From SG8-30 sp964406445 (GTDB lineage: Bacteria; Pseudomonadota; Gammaproteobacteria; Steroidobacterales; Steroidobacteraceae): DNA of 64,000 nt. Shown here in pieces: positions 40,993 to 48,791 of the stretch. Position numbers and translations under genes: made by a program. The stretch is taken from positions 1-64,000 of the forward strand of contig CAYORU010000013.1 of the NCBI GenBank assembly GCA_964406445.1, in the 5' to 3' direction. The notes beneath the pieces were generated by a model. The model saw only the letters and a program-made list of their open reading frames with translations, was not told the origin of the DNA and did no database searches. Every line of letters begins with the position of its first letter. The first letter of the stretch is position 1.

Positions 40993-42015
40993 TCAGCCCC
41001 GGTTGAACTGCGCGAGAAAGCGCAGGTCGTTCTCGAAGAAGAGCCTGAGGTCGCTCACCGAGTAGCGCAGCATCGCGAGCCTCTCCACGCCCATGCCGAA
41101 CGCGTAGCCCTGCCAGCGGTCGGGATCGACGCCGCTCGCACGGAACACGTTCGGGTGCACCATGCCGCAGCCGAGCACCTCGAGCCAGCCGGTCTGCTTG
41201 CAGATGCGGCAGCCGGCCCCGTCGCACTGCACGCACTGCACGTCGACCTCCGCCGAGGGCTCGGTGAACGGGAAGTACGAGGGACGGAAGCGCAGTGCGC
41301 GCGGCCGCTCGAAGAACGCCTCGACGAAACGGGCCAGCACGCCCTTCAGCTGCGCGAAGGTGACGCCCTCGTCAACGACCAGCCCCTCGACCTGGTGGAA
41401 CATCGGCGTATGGGTCACGTCGGAGTCGCAGCGGTAGACCGGGCCGGGCGCGATGATCCTGATCGGCATGGGCTGGTTCTGCATCGCGCGGATCTGCACG
41501 GGCGAGGTGTGGGTGCGCAGCAGGCGTCCGTCGGGAAAGTAGAACGTATCGTGCATCGCCCGCGCCGGATGGTCGGCGGGGATGTTCAGCGCCTCGAAGT
41601 TGTGGAAGTCGTCCTCGACTTCCGGGCCCTCGGCGACGTCGAAGCCGGCGCGTCGGAAGATCTCCTCGATGCGCATCTGGGTGCGCGCCACCGGGTGCAG
41701 CCCGCCGGACAGGTCGCCGCGCCCCGGCAGCGTCACGTCCACGGCACCGGCCGCGAGCGACTTCGAGAGCGCTTCGCGTTCGAGGGACTCTCGGCGCGCA
41801 TCGAGCGCCGCCGTGATGGCGTCGCGCGCGCCGTTGATCGCCTGGCCTGCGGCGCGCCGCGCCTCGGGCTCGAGCGAGCCCAGCGACTTCAGCAGCGCGG
41901 TGAGCGAACCTTTCTTGCCGAGCACCGCCACGCGCACCGCGTCGAGCGCGGCCAGGTCGTCACTCTGCTCGATGTCCGCCAGGGCGCGCGCCGACAGGCT
42001 CTCCAGGTCCTGCAA
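40993..42015 (-). CDS. pheS: Phenylalanyl-tRNA synthetase alpha subunit
   Basis: Catalytic class II subunit. Chosen start TTG 42015, behind GGAGG with a short gap, gives 340 residues beginning MQDLESLSARALADIEQSDD, aligning with the N-terminal coiled coil of E. coli PheS. The longer frame to 42135 runs into the intergenic stem-loop. Motif 2 region TSPVQIRAMQNQPMPIRIIAPGPVYRCD near 175-202, TPMFHQVEGLVVDEGV near 208, FRPSYFPFTEPSAEVDVQC near 252-270 and motif 3 GYAFGMGVERLAMLRYSVSDL near 309-329. Confidence 0.96.
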   Translation of the reverse strand: MQDLESLSARALADIEQSDDLAALDAVRVAVLGKKGSLTALLKSLGSLEPEARRAAGQAINGARDAITAALDARRESLEREALSKSLAAGAVDVTLPGRGDLSGGLHPVARTQMRIEEIFRRAGFDVAEGPEVEDDFHNFEALNIPADHPARAMHDTFYFPDGRLLRTHTSPVQIRAMQNQPMPIRIIAPGPVYRCDSDVTHTPMFHQVEGLVVDEGVTFAQLKGVLARFVEAFFERPRALRFRPSYFPFTEPSAEVDVQCVQCDGAGCRICKQTGWLEVLGCGMVHPNVFRASGVDPDRWQGYAFGMGVERLAMLRYSVSDLRLFFENDLRFLAQFNRG

Positions 42016-42037
42016 GAGGCCTCCTTGGCCGCCACGG

Positions 42038-42070
42038 GCGCGGGCGCCGGGATCGGCCCGGCGCCCGCGC
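42038..42070 (-). other. 14-bp perfect stem-loop between rplT and pheS
   Basis: Arms 42038-42051 (GCGCGGGCGCCGGG) and 42057-42070 are perfectly complementary with a 5-base loop. No T-run follows on the minus strand, so it is not a standard terminator. It could stabilise rplT mRNA or lower pheST read-through. Confidence 0.7.
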
Positions 42071-42088
42071 GTCGGCGGACCCGCGGGG

Positions 42089-42451
42089 TTACTTCGCCTC
42101 GAGCGCTGCCTTGGCCTGCTCGGCGACCTTGGCAAACGCCGCCATGTCCTGCACGGCGAGGTCGGCGAGGACCTTGCGGTCGATCTCGACCCCGGCCTTC
42201 TTGAGGCCGTTGATCAGACGGCTGTAGGACAGGCCGCAGGCGCGGGCGCCGGCGTTGATCCGCTGCACCCACAGCGCGCGGTAGTCGCGCTTCTTCAGGC
42301 GGCGGCCGGCGTAGGCGTACTGGCCGGCCTTGATGACCGCCTGCTTCGCGACGCGGTAGATCTTGCGGCGCGCGTTGTAGTAACCCTTGGCCTTGGCCAG
42401 GACCTTCTTGTGGCGGCGTCCAGCGATGACGCCACGCTTCACTCGTGCCAT
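42089..42451 (-). CDS. rplT: 50S ribosomal protein L20
   Basis: 120 residues, basic: MARVKRGVIAGRRHKKVLAK at the start, AKGYYNARRKIYRVAKQAVI, YRALWVQRINAGARACGLSY near 56-75 and LADLAVQDMAAFAKVAEQAK near the end, all L20 signatures. L20 nucleates 50S assembly by binding 23S rRNA domain II, and in E. coli represses its own operon by binding the rpmI leader. It lies 26 bases after rpmI. Confidence 0.98.
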   Translation of the reverse strand: MARVKRGVIAGRRHKKVLAKAKGYYNARRKIYRVAKQAVIKAGQYAYAGRRLKKRDYRALWVQRINAGARACGLSYSRLINGLKKAGVEIDRKVLADLAVQDMAAFAKVAEQAKAALEAK

Positions 42452-42477
42452 TTCATTCTCCTCGTTTCAGCGCGGGG

Positions 42478-42672
42478 TCAGGCGTTGGGCAGCAGCTGCT
42501 CGAGCCGGACCAGGTCCGTCTCGTGCACCATCTTGCCGGTGCTGAGCTGGCGCTTGCGCTTGCTCGGCTTCTTCGTGAGGATGTGGCGGCGGTGTGACTG
42601 CGCGCGCTTGAAGCCTTTCGCAGTCTTGCGAAAACGCTTCGCCGCAGCCCGGTTGGTCTTCAACTTGGGCAT
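42478..42672 (-). CDS. rpmI: 50S ribosomal protein L35
   Basis: 64-residue basic protein: MPKLKTNRAAAKRFRKTAKG at the start, then FKRAQSHRRHILTKKPSKRK, both characteristic of L35. It lies between infC and rplT in the standard order. The 104-base gap upstream carries three small hairpins (42700-42773) that could be the L20 control region. Confidence 0.98.
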   Translation of the reverse strand: MPKLKTNRAAAKRFRKTAKGFKRAQSHRRHILTKKPSKRKRQLSTGKMVHETDLVRLEQLLPNA

Positions 42673-42699
42673 CTCGTTCTCCTTTATGGCCTCTTCACA

Positions 42700-42773
42700 C
42701 CGGGCGAACCCGGGCTGGAGGCGTTACCGGCGGCAAGCCGCCGGTCACTTGTGTCGTACCGGCACCTCGCCGG
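42700..42773 (-). promoter_or_regulatory. Tandem hairpins in the infC-rpmI gap, candidate L20 control site
   Basis: On the minus strand, going 5' to 3': CCGGC/GCCGG (42773-42759, loop GAGGT); ACCGGCGG-CTTG-CCGCCGGT (42745-42726); and CCGGG-TTCG-CCCGG (42713-42700). CUUG and UUCG are both ultrastable tetraloops. In E. coli, L20 represses rpmI-rplT by binding RNA in this part of the operon; no specific L20 pseudoknot was resolved here. Confidence 0.55.
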
Positions 42774-42776
42774 CGA

Positions 42777-43295
42777 TCACTTCTTCCTGGCGCCGAAAAT
42801 CATCACCATCTGGCGCCCTTCCATCGACGGATGCTGCTCGACCTGCGCGTGCTCGGCGAGGTCGGCCACCAGCCTGTCGAGGAGCCTGCGGCCCACCTCC
42901 GTGTGGGCCATCTCCCGGCCGCGGAACCTCAGGGTCACCTTGGCCTTGTCTCCGTCGGTCAGGAAGCGGATCAGGTTGCGCAGCTTGACCTGGTAGTCCG
43001 CTTCCTCGGTGCCAGGCCGGAACTTCACTTCCTTGACCTGCACCTGCTTCTGCTTGCGTTTCGCCGAGTGCGCCTTCTTGTTCTGCTCGAACAGGAACTT
43101 GCCGTAATCCATGATCCGGCAGACCGGCGGCTCCGCCATCGGCGAGACCTCGACGAGGTCCATCTCCTGCCCTGCCGCCCTCTGCAGGGCCTCTGCACGG
43201 TCGAGGATGCCGATCATCTCCCCGTTGGCGTCGATGACGCGCAGTTGCGGCGCGCTGATCTCGTCGTTGCGCCGGGTGCGCTTGCTCGTTGAAAT
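42777..43295 (-). CDS. infC: Translation initiation factor IF-3 (ATT start)
   Basis: 172 residues when read from ATT 43295, which has GGAGG 8 bases upstream. The N-terminus MSTSKRTRRNDEISAPQLRV then matches the IF-3 N-domain. An internal ATG at 43217 would delete it. EVSPMAEPPVCRIMDYGKFL (about residues 48-67) is the IF-3 signature, followed by the linker helix and QVKEVKFRPGTEEADYQVKL. An AUU initiator is the classic device by which IF-3 limits its own synthesis in E. coli. The Shine-Dalgarno overlaps the thrS stop region, so infC is tightly linked to thrS. Confidence 0.95.
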   Translation of the reverse strand: MSTSKRTRRNDEISAPQLRVIDANGEMIGILDRAEALQRAAGQEMDLVEVSPMAEPPVCRIMDYGKFLFEQNKKAHSAKRKQKQVQVKEVKFRPGTEEADYQVKLRNLIRFLTDGDKAKVTLRFRGREMAHTEVGRRLLDRLVADLAEHAQVEQHPSMEGRQMVMIFGARKK

Positions 43296-43298
43296 ACT

Positions 43299-45224
43299 TC
43301 AGTCCTCCAACAAAGTACGGCCGCGGCTCGCGACGTCGCGGGCGATCAGAGCCGCTGCCTCCGCGAGGGGCAGCGTGCCGAGATCCTTCCCGGATCGCGT
43401 GCGCACGGCCAGTGACCTGGACTCCACCTCCCGATCGCCTGCCACGAGCAGGAACGGGACGCGGGCCAGCGTGTGTTCGCGGATTTTATAGCCGACTTTC
43501 TCGTTCCGCAAGTCGGTCTCGACCCGAAGCCCCTGATTTTTAAGGATTTCAGCGGCCTCCCGGACGAAGGCCTCCTGCTTCGAGGTGATGTTCATCACGA
43601 CTGCCTGCACCGGCGCCAGCCAGGTCGGCAGCTTGCCTGCGTAATTCTCGATCAGGATGCCGATGAAACGCTCGAAGGAGCCGAGAATGGCCCGGTGCAG
43701 GATCACCGGCGGGCGCCGCTCGCCGTCCTCGGCCACGTATTCCGCGCCGAGCCGGCCAGCCAGCTGGAAGTCCAGCTGCAGGGTCCCGCATTGCCAGTCG
43801 CGGCCGATGGCGTCCTTCAGCACGAACTCGAGCTTCGGCCCGTAGAAGGCCCCCTCGCCCGGGTTCATGCTGTACTCGAGGCCGGTCGCCTCGACGGCCG
43901 CGCGCAGCGCAGCCTCGGCCCGGTCCCAGGTCTCGTCCGACCCGGTGCGCTGCTCCGGCCGATCCGAGAACTTGACGCGGACCTCGTCGAACCCGAAATC
44001 GGCGTAGATGGACTTCAGCAGGTCGCAGAAGGCCACCGTCTCCGGGTTGATCTGCTCTTCCGTGCAGAAGATGTGCGCGTCGTCCTGCGTGAAGGCGCGC
44101 ACGCGCATCAGGCCGTGAAGCGCCCCGGACGGCTCGTTGCGGTGGCAGGCGCCGAACTCGGCCATGCGCAGCGGCAGGTCGCGGTAGGACTTGATGCCCT
44201 GCTTGAAGATGAGCGCGTGGCCCGGGCAGTTCATCGGCTTGACCGCGAGGATGCGCTCCTCCGACTCGGCGATGAACATGTTCGGGCGGTAGGCTTCCCA
44301 GTGGCCCGACTTCTCCCACAGCACGCGGTCCACCAGCAACGGGGTCCTCACCTCGACGTAGCCGGCGCCGGCCAGACGCTCGCGCACGTACTGCTCGATG
44401 GTGCGCCAGAGCGTCCAGCCCTTGGCGTGCCAGAAGACGCTGCCGACGGCCTCGTCCTGCTGGTGGAACAGGTCGAGCTCGCGCCCGAGGCGGCGGTGGT
44501 CACGCTTCTCGGCCTCCTCGAGCCGGAACAGGTAGGCCTTGAGCTGCTTCTCGTCGGGCCAGGCGGTGCCGTAGACCCGCTGCAGCATCTCGTTCCTCGA
44601 ATCGCCGCGCCAGTAGGCGCCCGCGACCCTCATCAGCTTGAACGCGCCGAGCCTGCCGGTGCTCGGGACGTGCGGCCCGCGGCACAGGTCCTCCCAGTCG
44701 CCCTGGCCGTACAGCGAGATCTGCTCGCCGGCCGGGATGTCCTCGATGATGCGCGCCTTGTACTCCTCGCCGAGGCCGCGGAAGTGCCGCACGGCCTCCT
44801 CGCGCGGCAGCACGCGACGGTGCACGGGCAGGTCGGCGGCGGCGAGCTCGCGCATCCTGGCCTCGAACTTCTCGAGGTCTTCGGGTGTGAATGGCCGCTT
44901 GAAGGCGAAGTCGTAGTAGAAGCCGTCCTCGATCACCGGGCCGATGGTGACCTGGGCGTCCGGGTAGATCGACTGCACCGCCTGCGCGAGCAGGTGGGCG
45001 GTCGAGTGCCGGATGATCTCGAGGCCTTCCGGATCGCGGCTCGTGATGATCCGAAGCCGCGCGTCGTTCTCGAGCCGAAACGAGGTGTCGACCAGGCGGC
45101 CGTCCACCTCGCCTGCGAGCGCCGCGCGGGCGAGGCCCGCGCCGATGCCGGCGGCGACCTCGGCCACGGTCACGGGCTCGGCGAACTGCCTCTGGCTGCC
45201 GTCGGGCAGCGTAATGACCGGCAT
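43299..45224 (-). CDS. thrS: Threonyl-tRNA synthetase
   Basis: 641 residues, like E. coli ThrRS. N-terminal TGS domain (residues 1-62), editing domain with zinc-type HSTAHLLAQA near 73 and GFYYDF near 100, class II catalytic core with KPMNCPGHALIFKQGIKSYR near 328-347 (the Zn-binding Cys), HRNEPSGALHGLMRVRAFTQDDAH near 360-383, and DWQCGTLQLDF near 480. C-terminal anticodon-binding domain begins about 535 (PVQAVVMNITSKQEAFVREA). A leader of about 165 bases with three hairpins precedes it. Confidence 0.98.
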   Translation of the reverse strand: MPVITLPDGSQRQFAEPVTVAEVAAGIGAGLARAALAGEVDGRLVDTSFRLENDARLRIITSRDPEGLEIIRHSTAHLLAQAVQSIYPDAQVTIGPVIEDGFYYDFAFKRPFTPEDLEKFEARMRELAAADLPVHRRVLPREEAVRHFRGLGEEYKARIIEDIPAGEQISLYGQGDWEDLCRGPHVPSTGRLGAFKLMRVAGAYWRGDSRNEMLQRVYGTAWPDEKQLKAYLFRLEEAEKRDHRRLGRELDLFHQQDEAVGSVFWHAKGWTLWRTIEQYVRERLAGAGYVEVRTPLLVDRVLWEKSGHWEAYRPNMFIAESEERILAVKPMNCPGHALIFKQGIKSYRDLPLRMAEFGACHRNEPSGALHGLMRVRAFTQDDAHIFCTEEQINPETVAFCDLLKSIYADFGFDEVRVKFSDRPEQRTGSDETWDRAEAALRAAVEATGLEYSMNPGEGAFYGPKLEFVLKDAIGRDWQCGTLQLDFQLAGRLGAEYVAEDGERRPPVILHRAILGSFERFIGILIENYAGKLPTWLAPVQAVVMNITSKQEAFVREAAEILKNQGLRVETDLRNEKVGYKIREHTLARVPFLLVAGDREVESRSLAVRTRSGKDLGTLPLAEAAALIARDVASRGRTLLED

Positions 45225-45403
45225 GTCGGACTACTCCAGCGCTCCCGGCGCGCGTGCGCGCGCCAACGCCGCCCGTGGGCGGCGCCTGAGGGGTTCAGGG
45301 TTCCTCAGGAAAGCCGCGGATGGTAGCACAGAGGGCCGGATCGCCCGTGACGGGTCCGCCACTGGCCGTTTCGAGAATCGCGAAACAATCGATGCGCAGT
45401 ATA
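45225..45403 (-). promoter_or_regulatory. thrS leader with three tandem hairpins
   Basis: The minus strand has TATACT (45403-45398) as a possible -10; the -35 is poor. Downstream are three adjacent stem-loops: CCTGAGG/CCTCAGG arms at 45285-45291 and 45303-45309, CGCCGCC/GGCGGCG arms at 45267-45273 and 45278-45284, and GGCGCGC/GCGCGCC arms at 45247-45253 and 45258-45264. E. coli ThrRS represses thrS by binding tRNA-like arms in its leader; no clear Thr anticodon mimic was found in these loops. Confidence 0.45.
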
Positions 45404-45465
45404 CAACACTTGAGGTAGGCTCCTGCACGGTCAATGCTGCAACAGACCTCGGGGGGGCCTGGGGC

Positions 45466-46272
45466 ATGTCGGAAGACGCGCAACGGCAGGGACCGCCGAG
45501 TCGCTTGTATACCCTGCTCGAGTGGCGCGCCCTGCTCGAGTTCGGCAGCCTGCCGCTCAGCTGGCCGATCCTGTCGACCGCGCCCGCCGGCGACGGACAC
45601 CCCGTGCTCCTGCTGCCCGGCTTCGCCGTCGGCGACGCCACGCTCGGGCCGCTCGCGCTGTACCTCCGCTCGCGGGGCTACCAAGTCGAGACCTGGGGCC
45701 TCGGCCGCAACCGCGGCTTCCAGCGCAAGTTCGTGGTCGCGCTCGAGCAGAAGCTGCGGCACATGCATCACCATGCCGGACGCCGGGTCTCCATCGTCGG
45801 CTGGAGCCTGGGCGGCGTGTTCGCCTTCGACCTCGCCCACCGCGCGCCGGAGTGCGTGCGCGCCGTGGTCTCGCTCGGCAGCCCGATGCAGATGAACCCG
45901 GTCGAGGTCGAGGCGCCGGCGACGGTCAAGCTGCTTTACCGCTGGCTCGCCCACCCGCTCGGACCTGTCGCGCACCTGGCGCAGGCGCGGGCCAAGCTGC
46001 TCAAGGCGCCGCCACCGGTGCCCTCGACCTGCATCTACACCGAGACCGACGGCGTCGTGCCGCCGCACGCGGCGGTGATCCCCTCCGATGCGCCACAGCA
46101 CGAGAACGTCGCCGTGCCCGGCAGTCACTGCGGCCTCGGCGTGAACCCGGTGGTGCTCTGGCTGCTCGCCGACCGGCTCGCGCAGCGAGAGGGCCGCTGG
46201 CGCCGATTCCGGCCGCAGGGCCGCCTCGGCAAGCTCTACTCGCGGCTGATCGCCCTGCCCAAGCCCGCCTAG
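45466..46272 (+). CDS. Alpha/beta hydrolase, PHA-depolymerase/lipase-like
   Basis: 268 residues from ATG 45466. Oxyanion strand HPVLLLPGFAVGD near 45, nucleophile elbow VGWSLGGVFAFDLA near 107 with the serine, and a C-terminal GSHCGLGVNP carrying the catalytic His near 230. TETDGVVPP near 200 probably bears the acid. No signal peptide. Its stop codon overlaps that of the convergent WS/DGAT gene (shared CTAG). The nearby acyltransferases suggest lipid turnover, but the substrate is unknown. Confidence 0.83.
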   Translation: MSEDAQRQGPPSRLYTLLEWRALLEFGSLPLSWPILSTAPAGDGHPVLLLPGFAVGDATLGPLALYLRSRGYQVETWGLGRNRGFQRKFVVALEQKLRHMHHHAGRRVSIVGWSLGGVFAFDLAHRAPECVRAVVSLGSPMQMNPVEVEAPATVKLLYRWLAHPLGPVAHLAQARAKLLKAPPPVPSTCIYTETDGVVPPHAAVIPSDAPQHENVAVPGSHCGLGVNPVVLWLLADRLAQREGRWRRFRPQGRLGKLYSRLIALPKPA

Positions 46273-47762
46273 GCCGTCGAGCGCGTGCGCGTCCGGCGCG
46301 TCGCGCCGCGCTTGCCGCGACCCCGCTTGCGGCGCGACCGGGCCTTCGGCGCTGCCCGCGCCAGCGCGAGGTACTCCTGGAACACGTCGCGGATGCACTG
46401 CGCGAAGAACTCCGGATCAGGCATCAGCTCGCGGCAGGAGGTCGGCGAGATCACCACCCGGCCCTCGTGGCTCGTCACGGCGAAGACGAGCCCCATGCCG
46501 TCCGTGATCGGCATGATGGCCGAGAAATAGGTCATCCGGGCGCCGTTCAGGTACAGCGGCACGGCGGGCCCGGGCACGTTGCTCACGGTGCAGTTGGCGA
46601 GCGGCGCGTACTGGCCGACGCCGAGCGCCGCGCCGGAGAGCAGGCGCGCCGTCGTGGCCAGCGTGCGGGCCGGCGCGTGCTTGCCGAGGTCGGTCAGCTC
46701 GCGCGCGCCGATCGCCTGGGCAATGTCGTCCGAGCCAGAGGTGTGCGCATGCAGCTGCCGGAGCCGCTCGACGGGATCCACGACGTCGGTCCCGAGCGGC
46801 ACGCGCAGCATGTGCAGCCGGTGCTGGCCCGCCGACGCGTCGGCGTTGCGGATCGAGATAGGCGCGATCGCCACCAGGCTCGAGGCCGGCAGTTCGTCGT
46901 GGGTCTCGAGATATCGCCGCAGCGCCCCGCCGCAGACCGCCAGCACCACGTCGTTGACGCTCGCGCCGGGAACCAGCGTTCGGATCTCCCGGAACTCGTC
47001 GAGCGTGAAGCGGCGCGTCTCGAACACCCGGTGCGGCGAAACCTCGGCGTTGAATCGCGTGACCGGCTGGCGCTCTGGATGCAGGAACGCTTCCCCGAGA
47101 GCGCCAGCGACGACCGGCCCGAGCCGGCGGAACGCGCGCATCAGCGGACCGGCCATCTCGAACGGCGACACCACGTTGTGCAGCAGCGCGCGCGCGAGGA
47201 GCGACAGCGAGCCTGGCGGCGTCGCCGGGAACCAGGGCTCCGGCGGCTCCGGCTTGCGCCGCCGCGGCGAGGTGTCGTGCAGCAGCGTGGTGATCTCCGC
47301 GCCGCCGTCGATGTCGATGGCGGCGTGGTGGATCTTGGTCAGCAGCGCAAAGCTGTCCGCGGGCAGGTCGAGAAAGGAATCGAGCCCCTCGACCAGGTAG
47401 ATCTCCCACAGTGGCCGCGACAGGTCGAGCGGGCGGGCGTGGATGCGGGACACCTGGATGCAGAACTGGCGCCAGTCGCCCGGCTTCGGCAGCGCAACGT
47501 GCCTGACGTGGTACTCGAGGTCGAAGCGCTCGTCCTCGACCCAGTAGGGGTAGTCGAGCTCGAGCGGCACCCGCAGCAGCTTCTGGCGGAACACCGGCGA
47601 CAGATGCAGCCGGCCCTCGACGTGCGCCAGCAGGCCCTTGAAGCGGATCTTTCCGCCCGGCGCGGTCGACGGGTCGTAGATGTTGACCAGCGTGATGTTC
47701 GCGTTCGAATGGCCGGTATCGGCGTACAGGAACAGCGCATCGTCGCCGCCGAGCTGCCGCAT
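46269..47762 (-). CDS. Wax ester synthase / diacylglycerol acyltransferase (WS/DGAT)
   Basis: 497 residues from ATG 47762. The family active-site motif HHxxxDG appears as KIHHAAIDIDG near residue 147. PLWEIYLVEGL near 118, SVNDVVLAVCGGALRRYL near 270 and NCTVSNVPGPAVPLYLNGAR near 385-404 (the conserved NVPGP segment) confirm a full-length WS/DGAT. C-terminal tail is strongly basic (KARSRRKRGRGKRGATRRTR). It esterifies fatty acyl-CoA to diacylglycerol or a fatty alcohol, making storage triacylglycerol or wax at the membrane. The hydrolase gene at 47794 ends 31 bases before this start. Confidence 0.92.
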   Translation of the reverse strand: MRQLGGDDALFLYADTGHSNANITLVNIYDPSTAPGGKIRFKGLLAHVEGRLHLSPVFRQKLLRVPLELDYPYWVEDERFDLEYHVRHVALPKPGDWRQFCIQVSRIHARPLDLSRPLWEIYLVEGLDSFLDLPADSFALLTKIHHAAIDIDGGAEITTLLHDTSPRRRKPEPPEPWFPATPPGSLSLLARALLHNVVSPFEMAGPLMRAFRRLGPVVAGALGEAFLHPERQPVTRFNAEVSPHRVFETRRFTLDEFREIRTLVPGASVNDVVLAVCGGALRRYLETHDELPASSLVAIAPISIRNADASAGQHRLHMLRVPLGTDVVDPVERLRQLHAHTSGSDDIAQAIGARELTDLGKHAPARTLATTARLLSGAALGVGQYAPLANCTVSNVPGPAVPLYLNGARMTYFSAIMPITDGMGLVFAVTSHEGRVVISPTSCRELMPDPEFFAQCIRDVFQEYLALARAAPKARSRRKRGRGKRGATRRTRTRSTA

Positions 47763-47793
47763 GGGGTCCTCCGGGGCCGGTGCGGCGAGTTTA

Positions 47794-48708
47794 TCAGCCG
47801 TCGCCGCGGTCCGAGCGGAGGTTTGCCGCAGGCGCCGCCGCGGCATGGCGGCGCACGAATGCCGCCATGCCCGCGATCGCCGCATCGGCCTCGGGCAGCC
47901 CGTGCATCGCCGGGAAGACGTGCGGCATGCCGTGCCACACCTCGAGGGTGGCCCCTGGCGCTCGCTGCGTGAAGCGCACCGCGTCGTCCAGCAGCAGCTC
48001 CGAGCTGCCGACCAGCACCAGCGACGGCGGCAGGCCCGAATGGTCGGCGAAGAGCGGCGACACGTAGGCGTCGCGCCGGAGCTCGTGCGGCACGTAGCCG
48101 CTCGCGAGCGCCTCGAACACCGACGCGTGGAACAACGGGTCGAGGCCATCGTTTCGCGTCATCGACCCGCCGCTGAAGGTCGCGTCGAGCACCGGCGACA
48201 TCATCACGAGCGCCGCCGGCTGCGGCAGTCCCGCGTCGCGGGCCCGCAGCGCCGTGGCGAGCGTCAGGTTGCCGCCCGCCGAATCGCCAGCGATGACGAT
48301 GCTCGCCGGGGGCACGCCACTCTCCAGCAGGTAGCGGTAGGCATCCAGGCAATCCTGCCCCGGCGCGGGATAGGGATGCTCGGGCGCGAGGCGATAGTCC
48401 ACGTAGAAGCCGCGTGCGCCGGCCGCCGCGCAGAGCTTCTCGAGCAGCAGACCGTGCGCGTTCGGCGCCGCCGCGACGAAGGCGCCGCCGTGCAGGAAGA
48501 GGATCACCCGCCCCTCCCCGCCCGGCGGCTCGACCCAGTGGCCGCTGCAGTGAGGCAGCGCGACGGGCGCGGACCGCGGCGCCTTCAGCAGGCCGGCGAG
48601 CCGCCGGTCGAAGGCGGCCATGTCGCGCCGCACGCGCAGCGGCGAGGGGTCGCGCGCGAGCCGGCGGCGCACGGCGTGCAGGAAGCGGGTCAGCGACCAG
48701 AACATCAT
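47794..48708 (-). CDS. HSL-family esterase/lipase
   Basis: 304 residues from the first of two adjacent ATGs (48708). FLHGGAFVAAAP near 72 is the HGG oxyanion motif, VIAGDSAGGNLTLA near 138 the GDSAGG nucleophile elbow, and HGMPHVFPAM near 265 the His region, as in hormone-sensitive-lipase family IV. No signal peptide; cytoplasmic. No good Shine-Dalgarno is visible, so the start is uncertain. It lies upstream of one WS/DGAT gene and diverges from another, which suggests a linked synthesis/hydrolysis pair for neutral lipid. Confidence 0.87.
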   Translation of the reverse strand: MMFWSLTRFLHAVRRRLARDPSPLRVRRDMAAFDRRLAGLLKAPRSAPVALPHCSGHWVEPPGGEGRVILFLHGGAFVAAAPNAHGLLLEKLCAAAGARGFYVDYRLAPEHPYPAPGQDCLDAYRYLLESGVPPASIVIAGDSAGGNLTLATALRARDAGLPQPAALVMMSPVLDATFSGGSMTRNDGLDPLFHASVFEALASGYVPHELRRDAYVSPLFADHSGLPPSLVLVGSSELLLDDAVRFTQRAPGATLEVWHGMPHVFPAMHGLPEADAAIAGMAAFVRRHAAAAPAANLRSDRGDG

Positions 48709-48791
48709 GCGCTGGCGGAGGGTCCTCAAGCTTCGGGCTCCCGTGCGCAGGATGCGCGTAGACTCCAATCCTAGCGCAGCAGGTGGCCAGC

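Noticed and set aside
45225..45403. T-box riboswitch ahead of thrS
   Set aside because: The conserved T-box core (AGGGTGGNACCGCG type) is absent, and T-boxes are essentially not found in Gammaproteobacteria.
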